Shown: positions 12,601 to 21,258 of the stretch, in pieces
Position numbering within the stretch: the stretch's first letter is position 1
How the letters are laid out: every line of letters begins with the position of its first letter
DNA from: Archilochus colubris
Lineage: Eukaryota; Chordata; Aves; Apodiformes; Trochilidae
Reading direction: 5' to 3'
DNA length: 64,000 nucleotides
Assembly (NCBI GenBank): GCA_023079485.1
Contig: CM041090.1
Coordinates: forward strand, 35,490,874-35,554,873
Program-made: the position numbers and the translations under genes
The notes under the pieces: generated by a model
Databases searched by the model: none
Seen by the model: the letters and a program-made list of their open reading frames with translations, nothing else
Told to the model about the DNA's origin: nothing

Positions 12601-15600
12601 AGAAAATAGACAACAGCCCAAAGACAGTGCTATGAAGCCCCCATCATGTTGTGGTGTTTCTACCTCACCTCTTCTCAAGCTCACATCTTCTAGTATAAAC
12701 CTGACTACTTTAATACCAATTCCATTTTCAGTCAAAGATTTAATGTCCATGCCAGCTGCAGGGCTAAGTGTGTAGCATTTCATTGATAGGCTGGCAGGAG
12801 TACCCTCTGGAATAAAGATGAGAAAGTTGACGAGGTATCTAAACATACCACTCTCAGTGTCTGGGGGGTAAGGTTATTTGTCTGTAAGTTCTGAGTTCAG
12901 CCTCAGTGTTTCTAATAAATAAGCAAGTGTTTATTTAAGGAAGCTTTCAAGGAGTATAAATAGAAGTGTTCTTTACTATCTGACCATCTCTGTGACATTC
13001 AAAAACCACTCAGAAAGGTTAAATAGTTACCAGGATACTGTCTTCTGAGGCATATTTATTTCAAAGACAGAAGAAATTATTGATTTAATGACATCAATGT
13101 ATGCCCGATTGAGAGTGCAAAGAACATTTCTGCTTAAAATTAGAAGACAGATTTTCTATAGTTACATGAAACTTAAGTCTTTAGGCTTTCTATTCTGGGC
13201 AAGCTGCAAATAGTTGCTGGCACACACACCATGCCAATAATAAATCCCTTTTTCAAAGAGTGGTTCTGAAGTGCTCACCATTAAGGCTTTGAGTCTTTTT
13301 TAGAGGTGACACCTGCAGCTGCTATTGAAGTCAACTGGTGTGGTCACTGCCCAGCATTGCTAAAGTCAATCTCTAAAACATCACCTAGTTATCTCCTAAG
13401 AAAGAGCATAACAAAACTTGCAAGGTGCTCTTTGCATTTGTGTTACTTAAAACTAAAGGGATCTTATTTATATAATAAACCACTTCTCCAATGTCAGCCT
13501 TTCATTTCTGATCAAAAAAGTTGGATGGCAAATACACTACTGAGCAGGTGAAAGCAGACAGTTCCCTGACCTACTCCCTTCAAGACTGAGGAAACGTTTT
13601 TTGATCCATAGTACTGCTGTCCATGAATTGCAAAAGGTAGGGGAAGGCTTTGTGAGCAAAAGGACTAGAAGTATTCTATCAAAATAAACAGTTCAGTATT
13701 CCAGTTACCACCACAGCAGTCCTGAGGTCTACTCACAAGCCAACCAGACAGAATCAGTGAACAAGCAGCAGGGAAGCAAGGGGGAGAAGTGGTCAACAAC
13801 TAAAAAGCAAGCTTTGTATTTTCAGCAGAGCTATCCTACTGGAGAAAAAAAGGTTAAGCTTCTAGCAAACAAAACATAAAACATTTATGTACTTCATCAA
13901 GACATGGCAGACAACACAGGTGCTGACTTCCTCTGCTAATGAGGTGTGATACATGTGCAGTAAAAACCACCACTAATCACATATACCACATTTTGGTACA
14001 AGGTCTTGCTCAGGACCATGCGTTTGAATGCACTTATTTTTTTAAAGGGAGCTTCAATGGACCAAAGAACAACTACTCAGAGGTAAAGCTTGCTGTGTGT
14101 CACTTGACTCTGATCTTTTTCATAAGTGTACATGCTGTTCCTCTGGTACAGCTGTGTAGAAACACCTTTTTCAGTATTAAATGGCCTAACTTTCCACTGC
14201 CCAATTTAAGCATATCTGTCATGATGGGTTGTCATTCAAGTTTACAGAATGTACCTTTACTCTATCAGGGAGCATGGAGTAATCTAATCCAGGATGTTTT
14301 CATTACGAAGCCTCATGATCCTGATCAGAGAGGAGTGATGGCTGTGTTAAAACAGCAGGTAGACCAACCATAGATCTACTAGCCAAACAAAAACACAAAA
14401 GCATATGTCCTGCAGTCACACTCTCTAGTTCCCTACAGGCACCAAGGATCCCAGATAATGAAGGCCAGATGGCTTTCAGGACCAAACCACCTTTGTAAGA
14501 TAGACAGGTTTTCAAATAAGGACTGAGACACCTTGATGCAGAGTCCTATACTGAAGAATAAAAGATCCAAAAGATCCAAATGGAATGCTTTATCCATTCA
14601 GTAATAAAAGCTATAAGGTAAAATATTCCTGCTCAGCTTTTGGCAGGGGTGGGGAGGACTTGCTTTCTAAGAAATTCAACCTTTACTGCTGCAGCCAAGT
14701 TATCCTCTCAACAGCTTTACATATTTGACAGCTCATGCTCCTGTGTATGTTTTAGATCAAGACTGAATCCTTCCAGACATTTGGATGAGACTCATATGTA
14801 GGCTGCATGTGGATGAAACCCACAGAGCCTGGATATTAAATTTATATACTTTCATGCACTTTTATCTACCTGAAAGTTGAGTACTTCAGAAGGGGTGTTA
14901 TAATCACACTCTAAATAAGAAAAACAAATATAATTGCTTTAAAAATGGTAAATTAGTTACCCACATTCTAATGTGGAAAGCACCCCTTACTCCAGCAAGT
15001 TGTGAGGGCTGCTGGAACCTCTACTACTCCTTCAGTTACACAGAGTCCTAGCTAAGCACCAAGGAAAGAGAAGCTAAGTTGCTGTTTTCTTCTATTTATC
15101 CCCAAGGCCATGAACTCTGAAGTTCACCTGTGGAGTTCAGAACATACTGCCCTGGTTGTCAATCACACCAGAATCTCAAAAATGGAGGCATTGAGGGAAG
15201 ATAATGATGCATACTGTAACAAAATTTCAACATCCATGACTAGTCAGAACAATTCCTCTATGTGACTAATTAACTGAAATAATGGATGCCATACCAATAT
15301 TTATGGTGCAGGAAAAGCTGTCAGTTCCCTGAGGGAAGGAACAGGGTGGAGGGAAAAACCACACAGACAACTCCATTTCATGCCATCTTGAAAAGAAGAA
15401 TGAAAAATGGTTCCACAAACATATCCAGCAGGATGGCTATAACATTAAAAACACCATCTTTAGAAATAGAGCCTTAAAGTAATACTTCCTTCATTAAACC
15501 CAAATCTAAAATTTTACCAGTAACTTGTTGCTGATAAATGTTGCAGTGCAAGGTATTTCTGAAGCTCTGGTCTGAATAAACAGCTTTGTGCTAGAACTAA

Positions 15601-17509
15601 AAGTGGTCAGACTAATGAACCTAAACTGTGCGAGTGATCAGAATCAATTCCTCAAAGCTACATCAATTCTTCTGTCTTTAAGTTGCACTTAAAATTTAAT
15701 TGCATCTTTTTTTTAACAATTTCAAACAAGCATTAAGCTGGAAGTTTTATACCAAGAGGCACAGAAAAAAACCACAAAAGGTAAGTGGGTGAAGAAGACA
15801 GCTGTATTGTCCTAGCTGTTCCTCAGCCTCTCCCACTGCCAGATTTCTTGGATGATGTATCCCAAGGTAGCAATTTTTAAAAACTTCTTGGCAATATCAC
15901 AAGCTCCTCTTGCAAATTAAGGATCATACTAATGATATTAAAGAAAAAAAAAAAAAGGAAAACAAAGAAACTGGATAACTGTGGATAACTGACACTATCA
16001 GGGAATGGAAATCACTGAATTCTGGTACTACAGCTTTACAGAAGAGACACTTGTGCAAAATTTACAGTTTGGTTTTTTATTTTACATGGTAAAATAAAAT
16101 CAGTATAATAAAACTCAGGCAAAAAAAATCACCTTTCAAAATACTACATGCCTTAAAGCTATTGCTCACTCAGGACACTGTGATATCAAACAGACATTAA
16201 GAAAACCTCCCTTGAGGGGAGTTAAACATGAAAGTGTGTAAGTGAACTCCTTATGTAAGGGAGTTATTCAGGTGAGGTTTAGTAAGAAGTCAACATATAC
16301 CAGTGCTGCCTTCCACTTGAGTTGTACTTCTCAGTCCTAAAAAGCTGGGATAAAACTACTGAATTAAGTCATTTGCTCACTGTCAGCACCAAGACAAATT
16401 CATTTTGTAAGTGAAGAACACACTTTCTGACTCTTTAGCCTTGACCATTCCCAGCATGCTCAATAAAAGAATGTTAATTATTTTGCATAGGAAAAAGAGT
16501 GCTATGACAAGAAAATATCCATATTGTTGTTTCTTGTTTGCAAACTTGAGTAGAGAGAATATTATTTGAGAATAATATTGAATCTACCCCAGGGAGTTGA
16601 AACCTAACCCATAAACTCAATCCATTAAAAAAACAAACAAACAACTTTATGCTAAACTAGCAATTAAGCCTCTCCTTGCCGTCTCGCATTCAACTGCGAC
16701 AAAGATGCCACATTCCCCATCAACAGACTGAAGGTCCAGAGTTGAAGACAACTGCAACACTCAGGAGGAACTTCTTTCCATAAGTGCATCCATAGCCTAC
16801 AATACAGGGACTGTTTTTTAACAGTACAACTACTCCACAGCCTATTTTTAGAATTGAGGGTGGGCAGAGAGAGAGTATTCAGTGAACCTTCCAAAAATCA
16901 GCCAGCCACCCACTAAACTGCAGTGGCACTGTTTAAATGAATTACAGGCTGTTTTGCAACAGCTGCAAAATGAGAGGAAAAAAAAAAAAAAGTGGAAAAA
17001 ACACTTTCAGTCCTTTAAAATGCTGGAGCCAATGGTAGGAGAAACAGCAGCAGACACAGTATTGTATGCTAGAGACATTGTGGTAATTTACCTGCAAGAG
17101 GCAGGTCAATCAGGCCCTTCTCTTAAGACTTGATGAGCATAGAACAATACCCAGCAGCTGCAAGATAGGAATGTGCTTGTTCCAATAGAGAAAAACCAAA
17201 AAAGGCTGGGCTTAGGAACCTCCACTGCAAGGATTATCAAATTCTCTTCATTTCAAGTAGCAATTTGCAAAATAAACGTGTGAGTTAAGTTACCCTTAGT
17301 TCCTTATGCAGATAACAATAAGTTTGAGGTGTTAACGATCCTACTAAAGAGTTCATTATTTCATTAAACCTGTATTCAACCTAAAGGGGAGAAATAATCT
17401 TCCCTTTGATCTTAGAAGGGAGGAGTTCCAAACACCCTGCTTTTTATGGCATTGACTGTATTTGTTAAGAGGAATCTTCTTACATCCAACAGGCCACAGG
17501 ACCAAGGAA

Positions 17510-17551
17510 GACTAAACACCCCAGAATCAAGACTAAACACCCCAGAATCTA
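17510..17551. repeat. 21-bp tandem duplication
   Basis: The unit GACTAAACACCCCAGAATC plus two bases occurs twice in direct succession, with a single difference at the unit end (CAA versus CTA). It is a recent local duplication in intron 2, just outside the CpG island. Confidence 0.9.
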
Positions 17552-18354
17552 ATTGCTTCTGCAGAGAAATTTAACCTCTGTACTATTTAAAATAAATAAA
17601 TAAAAATCTAACTCCAGTAAAATTCCCAACTTCAAATTGTGGCCAGTTTTTAATCCGAGGTACCCGTCCATCAGCTTGGAAGGTCCCTGGCAGCATGGAC
17701 AGCAAAGAGCCGTGGGCTGGTTTCCTTTGGCACAAAATAACAAGCAAGGAGTTTTGTCCCTGACGGTTCCTAGCGGGAGTTTTCCAAGTAACAAAGATCC
17801 TGCGAGAAACCTATCTCAAGAGGTCAGCGAGGGCCATTTCATCTGCTAGACACCAGGTGCCAGACACGATCCCGCAGGTACCGGGGCTCCCAGTACTCAT
17901 CTCCCTCCATAGCGAGGGCACCGCACCATCCCCATTCCTCAGCGCTTCGCAACTTGCCAGCTCCCACCCCGTGGCCCACTTGGAAGTGCCGAAAGCAACA
18001 GCTGTGAAACTCCCTGCAGGATCCTACCTGCCTGCAGCCAGGCACCGAGCCCGGCCTTTTCTCCGCCCGCCCCTCCCCAGCCCGCCCCGCACCCTGCGGC
18101 CCCGGAAAGCAGGGGGAAGCTCCCCGTCCCCCGGGGGCGTGGACGAGCGCTGACCCGCAGCCCCTGCGGATGAGCCCCGGGGGTCAGGAGGCGCACAGGG
18201 AGGTGGGGGCTGAGGGATCGAGTCACAGAAGCGCCAGGGTCTCGCACGCACACGCCCACAGCTCCCGCCGCAACACAGCCGAGGCACGGATCCGGTTTCT
18301 GACAGGATCCGACCAGGGCTCCGTTTCGGAGCTTCACTCTCGATTCGTGCTCCT

Positions 18355-18386
18355 GGAGGGAGGGAGGGGGGGTAGGGGGGAGGGAG
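18355..18386 (+). other. G-quadruplex-forming motif in JAG2 intron 2
   Basis: The plus strand carries at least four runs of three or more G separated by one or two bases (GGAGGGAGGGAGG, then seven G, TA, six G, AGGG). This satisfies the standard G-tract quadruplex pattern. The G-rich strand is the template strand for JAG2, so the RNA would be C-rich. Confidence 0.7.
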
Positions 18387-18520
18387 CTCAGCTCAGCTCC
18401 ATCCTCCCTTCGCCACACTGCAGGCGTAGAGCGCCGCGCTCGGCCCCACGCAGGTGTGGGGGGTGACTGCGCTCGGTTGTGGGGTGGGTGCGGGAGCTGC
18501 CTCAGGGCGTGAGGACAGAG

Positions 18521-18558
18521 GCGGGGGGTGAGAGGGGTGCGAAGGGGGGTGCGGGGGA
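18521..18558 (+). other. Second G-quadruplex-forming motif
   Basis: Four runs of four to six G are spaced by short loops (TGAGA, TGCGAA, TGC). It lies about 140 bp from the first motif, in the same strand orientation, within the CpG island part of intron 2. Confidence 0.7.
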
Positions 18559-19267
18559 GCTCCCGCCCTCCCGCCAACAGCCGCCGCGCGCTGCCGCCAC
18601 CCAGCAGCCCCGCCCGCGCCCCAGGAGGGGCGGCAGCTCGCGCCCTTCGCGAGCCACGGCACGCGCCCCGCGCCGCGCCCCCACCTGCGCCGCCGCGCCG
18701 CCCGGCAGCGCCCCCTACCGGGGGCAGCCCTGAGCTGCGCGGGGGCTCCGCGGCCCCGGGGTGCGCCGCTGCCGTCGGGTCTCGGTTTTCGGGGGCGGCT
18801 TCTAACTATCGGTAGCTTTACTCTATTTTTTTTGTTTGGTATTTTTTTTTGTTCCTCCTCTCTAATTTTACGCGCGCAAGCAGCTGCGAGCCGCACCTAC
18901 AGCTTGTACGGGAGCCCGTCACGCAGTCACTCCGCAGCCGCCGACCATTCCCGCAGCCGCACCCCGGTGCCCGCACGCCCGGGCTGTCCCCGCCAGCGCC
19001 CCGCCGCCGGCAGCCCCTTGTCGCAGCCCTTGCGCCCTTCCTCTGAGCGAAGGCAGCGCACACCCACCGCACCCCCCTTAGCCGGCCGTGCCCCGCAGAG
19101 TCGGGAGGAGACCAGCCCCGCCCGGGAAGCGCACCGGCAGCTCGCCCCGCTTTCTAACGGGGGAGCGGGCAGCCGCTGCAGAACCGACGGGAGGAGGTGG
19201 AAGGGGTTTGGGGGAGGAAAAACAACAACAAAAAAGGGTGATAACACCACCGCTATTATCAACCTAC

Positions 19268-19591
19268 CGGCCACGCAAACTGGAAGGGAATAACAATCCT
19301 GCCCGTCTCGGGGGTTCTGCCTTGATGGGAGTATTTGTTGGTATTCAAATAGAAAATATTTCCACCGAGAACGGGGGTAGATCCGAATCCGTAGTTGCAG
19401 GGTCCGACCGGAGTGATCTTGGCCTGATATTCCTTGAGGCAGACTTTCACGTAAGTGTCGCACTCGTCCCGGGTACAGCGCAGGTTCTCGGGGCTTTTCA
19501 TGCCATCGCAGCATTCCCCATTGAACAACTCGCCGTTTACATTCTTCACTGAGTTAAGCTGCAGCTCGAAATAGCCCGTGGATCGGGACAC
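19268..19591 (-). CDS. JAG2: JAG2 exon 2: N-terminal MNLL (C2-like) module of the Notch ligand
   Basis: The exon is 324 nt (108 codons, residues 25-132), phase 0 at both ends. It lies between a T-rich acceptor (TTTTTATTTTTAG, 19592 upward) and a GTAGGT donor (19267 downward). The protein reads GYFELQL at residues 30-36, NVNGEL at 41-46, then six cysteines (51, 52, 63, 68, 75, 89) within a CCDG...[18 protein letters not shown] block, TPVLGGN at 96-102, and [10 protein letters not shown] at 123-132. This is the MNLL domain (N-terminus of Notch ligand), a C2-like fold that precedes the DSL domain and contributes to lipid and Notch contact. The loop after residue 106 ([15 protein letters not shown]) is longer than the JAG1 loop, as in mammalian JAG2. 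There is no stop, frameshift or missing cysteine, so the gene looks intact here. Confidence 0.96.
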
Positions 19592-19890
19592 CTAAAAATA
19601 AAAATCAAAGGGGAGACAGACTCGTTACTCCACCGCGGCCGGGGGCAGCGCAGGGAGTGCGGGGCTGCGGCGCGGCGCTCCCCGCTTCCCCCTCTCCAAC
19701 TTTCGTCGGCGAAAGGCTTAACCCCGCCGCGGCAGCATATATATATATATTATACATATAAATCCCATTTTATATATATATAATATTATGTACATATATG
19801 TAAGATTCGCGCAAGGTGGTTACGGAGCGGGAAACGAGGGAAGAGAGCCGCGCCGCCGGGCCGGGAGCGAAGCCCCCCGTGTCCCCCTAC
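19592..19890 (-). other. JAG2: JAG2 intron 1 (299 bp)
   Basis: This short intron has a GTAGGG donor next to exon 1 and a TTTTTAG acceptor next to exon 2, both canonical. It interrupts the reading frame between codons (phase 0). The right part is GC-rich like the surrounding CpG island. The middle (19736-19802) is an almost pure A/T tract, which sharply breaks the base composition. Confidence 0.9.
19736..19802. repeat. TA-rich microsatellite inside JAG2 intron 1
   Basis: The tract is made of TA dinucleotide runs, a CATA/TATA mixture and a second TA run, with a short AATCCCATTTT interruption. It lies in an otherwise CpG-rich region, about 145 bp from the exon 2 acceptor. Such TA runs are usually length-polymorphic. 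I infer no function. Confidence 0.9.
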
Positions 19891-19962
19891 CTGCACGCAG
19901 GAGGCGAGGAGCAGCGCCAGGCCGAGCGCGGGGGCCCGGCTCCTCCGACCGGAGCCCCGCAT
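19891..19962 (-). CDS. JAG2: JAG2 exon 1, coding part: start codon and signal peptide
   Basis: The exon encodes 24 residues beginning MRGSGRRSRAP and continuing into a hydrophobic ALGLALLLASCVQ stretch. The layout of a basic n-region, leucine-rich core and small residues before cleavage is that of a secretory signal peptide. The ATG is at 19962-19960 and has G at -3, an acceptable initiation context. The exon ends with CAG and is followed by a GTAGGG donor (19890 downward), in phase 0. I chose this start because it gives a signal peptide directly followed by exon 2, as in mammalian JAG2. An in-frame ATG 84 codons upstream (20214) is possible but would bury the signal peptide. Confidence is high for the exon and somewhat lower for the exact start. 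Confidence 0.87.
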
Positions 19963-20294
19963 GCCTGCTGCTCCGCGCGGCCGCCTTACAGGAGCCCGCC
20001 GAGCCCACCGGCCACGGACCGGCGGCCGCTCGCGGCATGGGCGACGGGGGAGCCGCCCGCAGCGCGCCGGGGGGCGCAGGGCATGGGCTGCCGGCGGGGC
20101 CGCCCGGAGCGCTCCGCCGCCGCTCCCCTCCCGCGGGCTCCGCTCGCCCTCTGTGCGCCTCGGCTCCGCGGACACCCAACAAGTAGGTGCCGGAGTGACA
20201 GCTTCATTACCCATTCGCCGCTGCTGCCGCTGCCTTCATATTAATGAGGGGGACGGCCCGGCCCCGCGGCCGGCGGGTGGGGCCAGCGCCGCTC

Positions 20295-20330
20295 CCGCCG
20301 CGGTTCTTAAAGGGCGGCGGGCGGCAGCCC
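20295..20330 (-). promoter_or_regulatory. Candidate JAG2 core promoter (GC boxes plus TTTAAG)
   Basis: Read on the minus strand, this stretch has GCCGCC/CCGCCC GC-box-like sequence directly followed by TTTAAGAA, a weak TATA variant. Transcription would then start roughly 25-30 bp further on, near 20280, giving a 5' UTR of about 320 nt. A second AT-rich spot (TTAATATG near 20238-20245) is another possibility. CpG-island promoters often start at several dispersed sites, so this is only a candidate. Confidence 0.3.
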
Positions 20331-20460
20331 CCGCCTTGCTTTGCAGTGCTCTGCTCTGCCCTGCCTTGTCCGCCCCCGCCGGCAGCGGGGCGTCCGGCAA
20401 CCCCGGGGTGGTGGGGGACAGGGGAGCGCCCTCAGGCGCAGAGGAGCGCTTGGGGTACAG

Positions 20461-21258
20461 GGGCCCACACCCACGTCTAAGTGGGGTATGTGTGTGCAGG
20501 CGCTACCACGGAGGAGAGTGCAGGGTGCTAGCACCCACGGTGTTGGGGGAACACCCGTGGGGTACGTGCAGCCGTGCTTGTAGAGGAATGTGAAGGGTGG
20601 GCGCACCCCTGGCCGTGGAGGAGTGTGCAGGGTACACGCATCCACACTCGGGCAGTACGGGGTGTATGCGCATACAGGTGTAGAGGATCATGTGTAGTTG
20701 GAGGAACACATAGTCAAGGAGATGCACTTGAGGTGAGAGCACCACAGAAACGTAGGAATTTGGGTAGTCGATGCACCCACAGCTGTGGAGGAGAGCACAG
20801 GATGGGATCACCCACAGCTGTAGAGGAGAGCACAGGGTGGGATCACCCACAGCTGTGGAGCAGTCCACCGAATGGGATCACCCACAGCTGTGGACGAGTA
20901 TGCATGATGTATGCACTCAGTCATCGAGGATTATGCTGGCTGGGAGTGCTCACAGCTATTTGAGAGTACACAAGGTGCATTCAGATGTGGAAGAGAACAC
21001 GGAGTGGGATGCATGTTTCATGCACTCACAAGTGTGAAGGAGCATATAGCTTGGGTGCAGCCATGACTCTAGAGAAGCATAGAGGGTGAGAGCACCCCCA
21101 GCCTTGAGGAGCTCGAGGGGTGGGTGCACTCTTGTCTGTGGAAGAGCAAACAGTGTATTCCCCTATGGCTGTGGAAGAGTGCATGGGATGTGTGCAGCCA
21201 CACTCATGTAGAAGCACAAAGGGTGTGTACACCCACAGACATGTAGGAGTTATCACAG
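20461..21258. repeat. Degenerate minisatellite, 35-bp period, about 22 copies
   Basis: The core CCCACAGCTG recurs at 20776, 20811, 20846 and 20881, exactly 35 bp apart. Each copy is followed by a tGGAGGAGAGCACAGGgTGGGATCA-like segment. Diverged units continue on both sides (gTGCACCCACxxxTGTGGAGGAG..., GTGTGCAGCC, GTGTACACCC), with spacing drifting to about 33-37 bp. The array starts where the CpG island ends and stops near 21258. Its best-preserved units are central, the usual pattern of an ageing tandem array. Frames with repeated tryptophan/histidine/proline words across it come from the repeat and are not genes. Confidence 0.9.

Larger units (their letters stand above)
1..18030 (-). other. 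JAG2 intron 2, AT-rich part: no exon seen
   Basis: I looked on the minus strand for the expected next exon (about 52 nt encoding a (R)SFTLIVEAWDWDND-like segment) and for the DSL exon (DFFGHY, CNKFCRPR). I found neither. Open frames here are short, lack splice context and match no family I know. Contents are A-runs at 5680-5715 and 10296-10319, a T/C tract at 12561-12600, an AT palindrome at 12018-12053, a CR1 fragment at 4341-4450, a 21-bp tandem duplication at 17510-17551 and an AT-rich block at 6.4-6.95 kb. The rest is unremarkable intronic sequence. Confidence 0.7.
1..20290 (-). other. JAG2: JAG2 gene, 5' portion (exons 1-2 and start of intron 2), partial
   Basis: This is the gene-level extent of jagged-2, a single-pass membrane ligand that activates Notch receptors on neighbouring cells. 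The gene reads right to left. The two coding exons in the window join in frame (24 + 108 codons) and give 132 residues that begin with a signal peptide and enter the MNLL module. The right boundary is an estimate based on a TATA-like and GC-box pair near 20305-20316; no transcript evidence is available. The left boundary is the window edge, because intron 2 is still open there. I identify JAG2 rather than JAG1 from GYFELQL, the CCDG cluster, [25 protein letters not shown] and [13 protein letters not shown]1 has QFELEIL, CCGG, CDTYFKVC and IVLPFSFAWP at these places, as I recall the families. Confidence 0.9.
18030..20470. promoter_or_regulatory. CpG island over the JAG2 5' end
   Basis: The sequence changes from AT-rich DNA to dense C+G with frequent CpG at about 18.03 kb. 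It stays so through exon 2, exon 1 and the 5' flank to about 20.47 kb, apart from the TA-rich tract and a T-rich patch near 18.82-18.87 kb. CpG islands mark promoters of developmentally regulated vertebrate genes. This island extends about 1.2 kb into intron 2, farther on the transcribed side than upstream. Edges are estimated by eye. Confidence 0.85.

Noticed and set aside
18393..18896. Long overlapping frames (up to 212 codons) on both strands in the CpG island
   Set aside because: Composition is dominated by Arg, Pro, Ala and Gly, as expected for random GC-rich DNA with few stop codons. They overlap each other on both strands and match no protein family I know.
18832..19552. Plus-strand frames of about 150 codons across JAG2 exon 2
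   Set aside because: They are the antisense shadow of a well-supported exon and its GC-rich surroundings.
20503..21256. Frames with repeating histidine/proline/tryptophan words on both strands
   Set aside because: They follow the 35-bp minisatellite. Because 35 is not a multiple of 3, the words shift frame, and the pattern comes from the DNA repeat rather than from a repeat protein.
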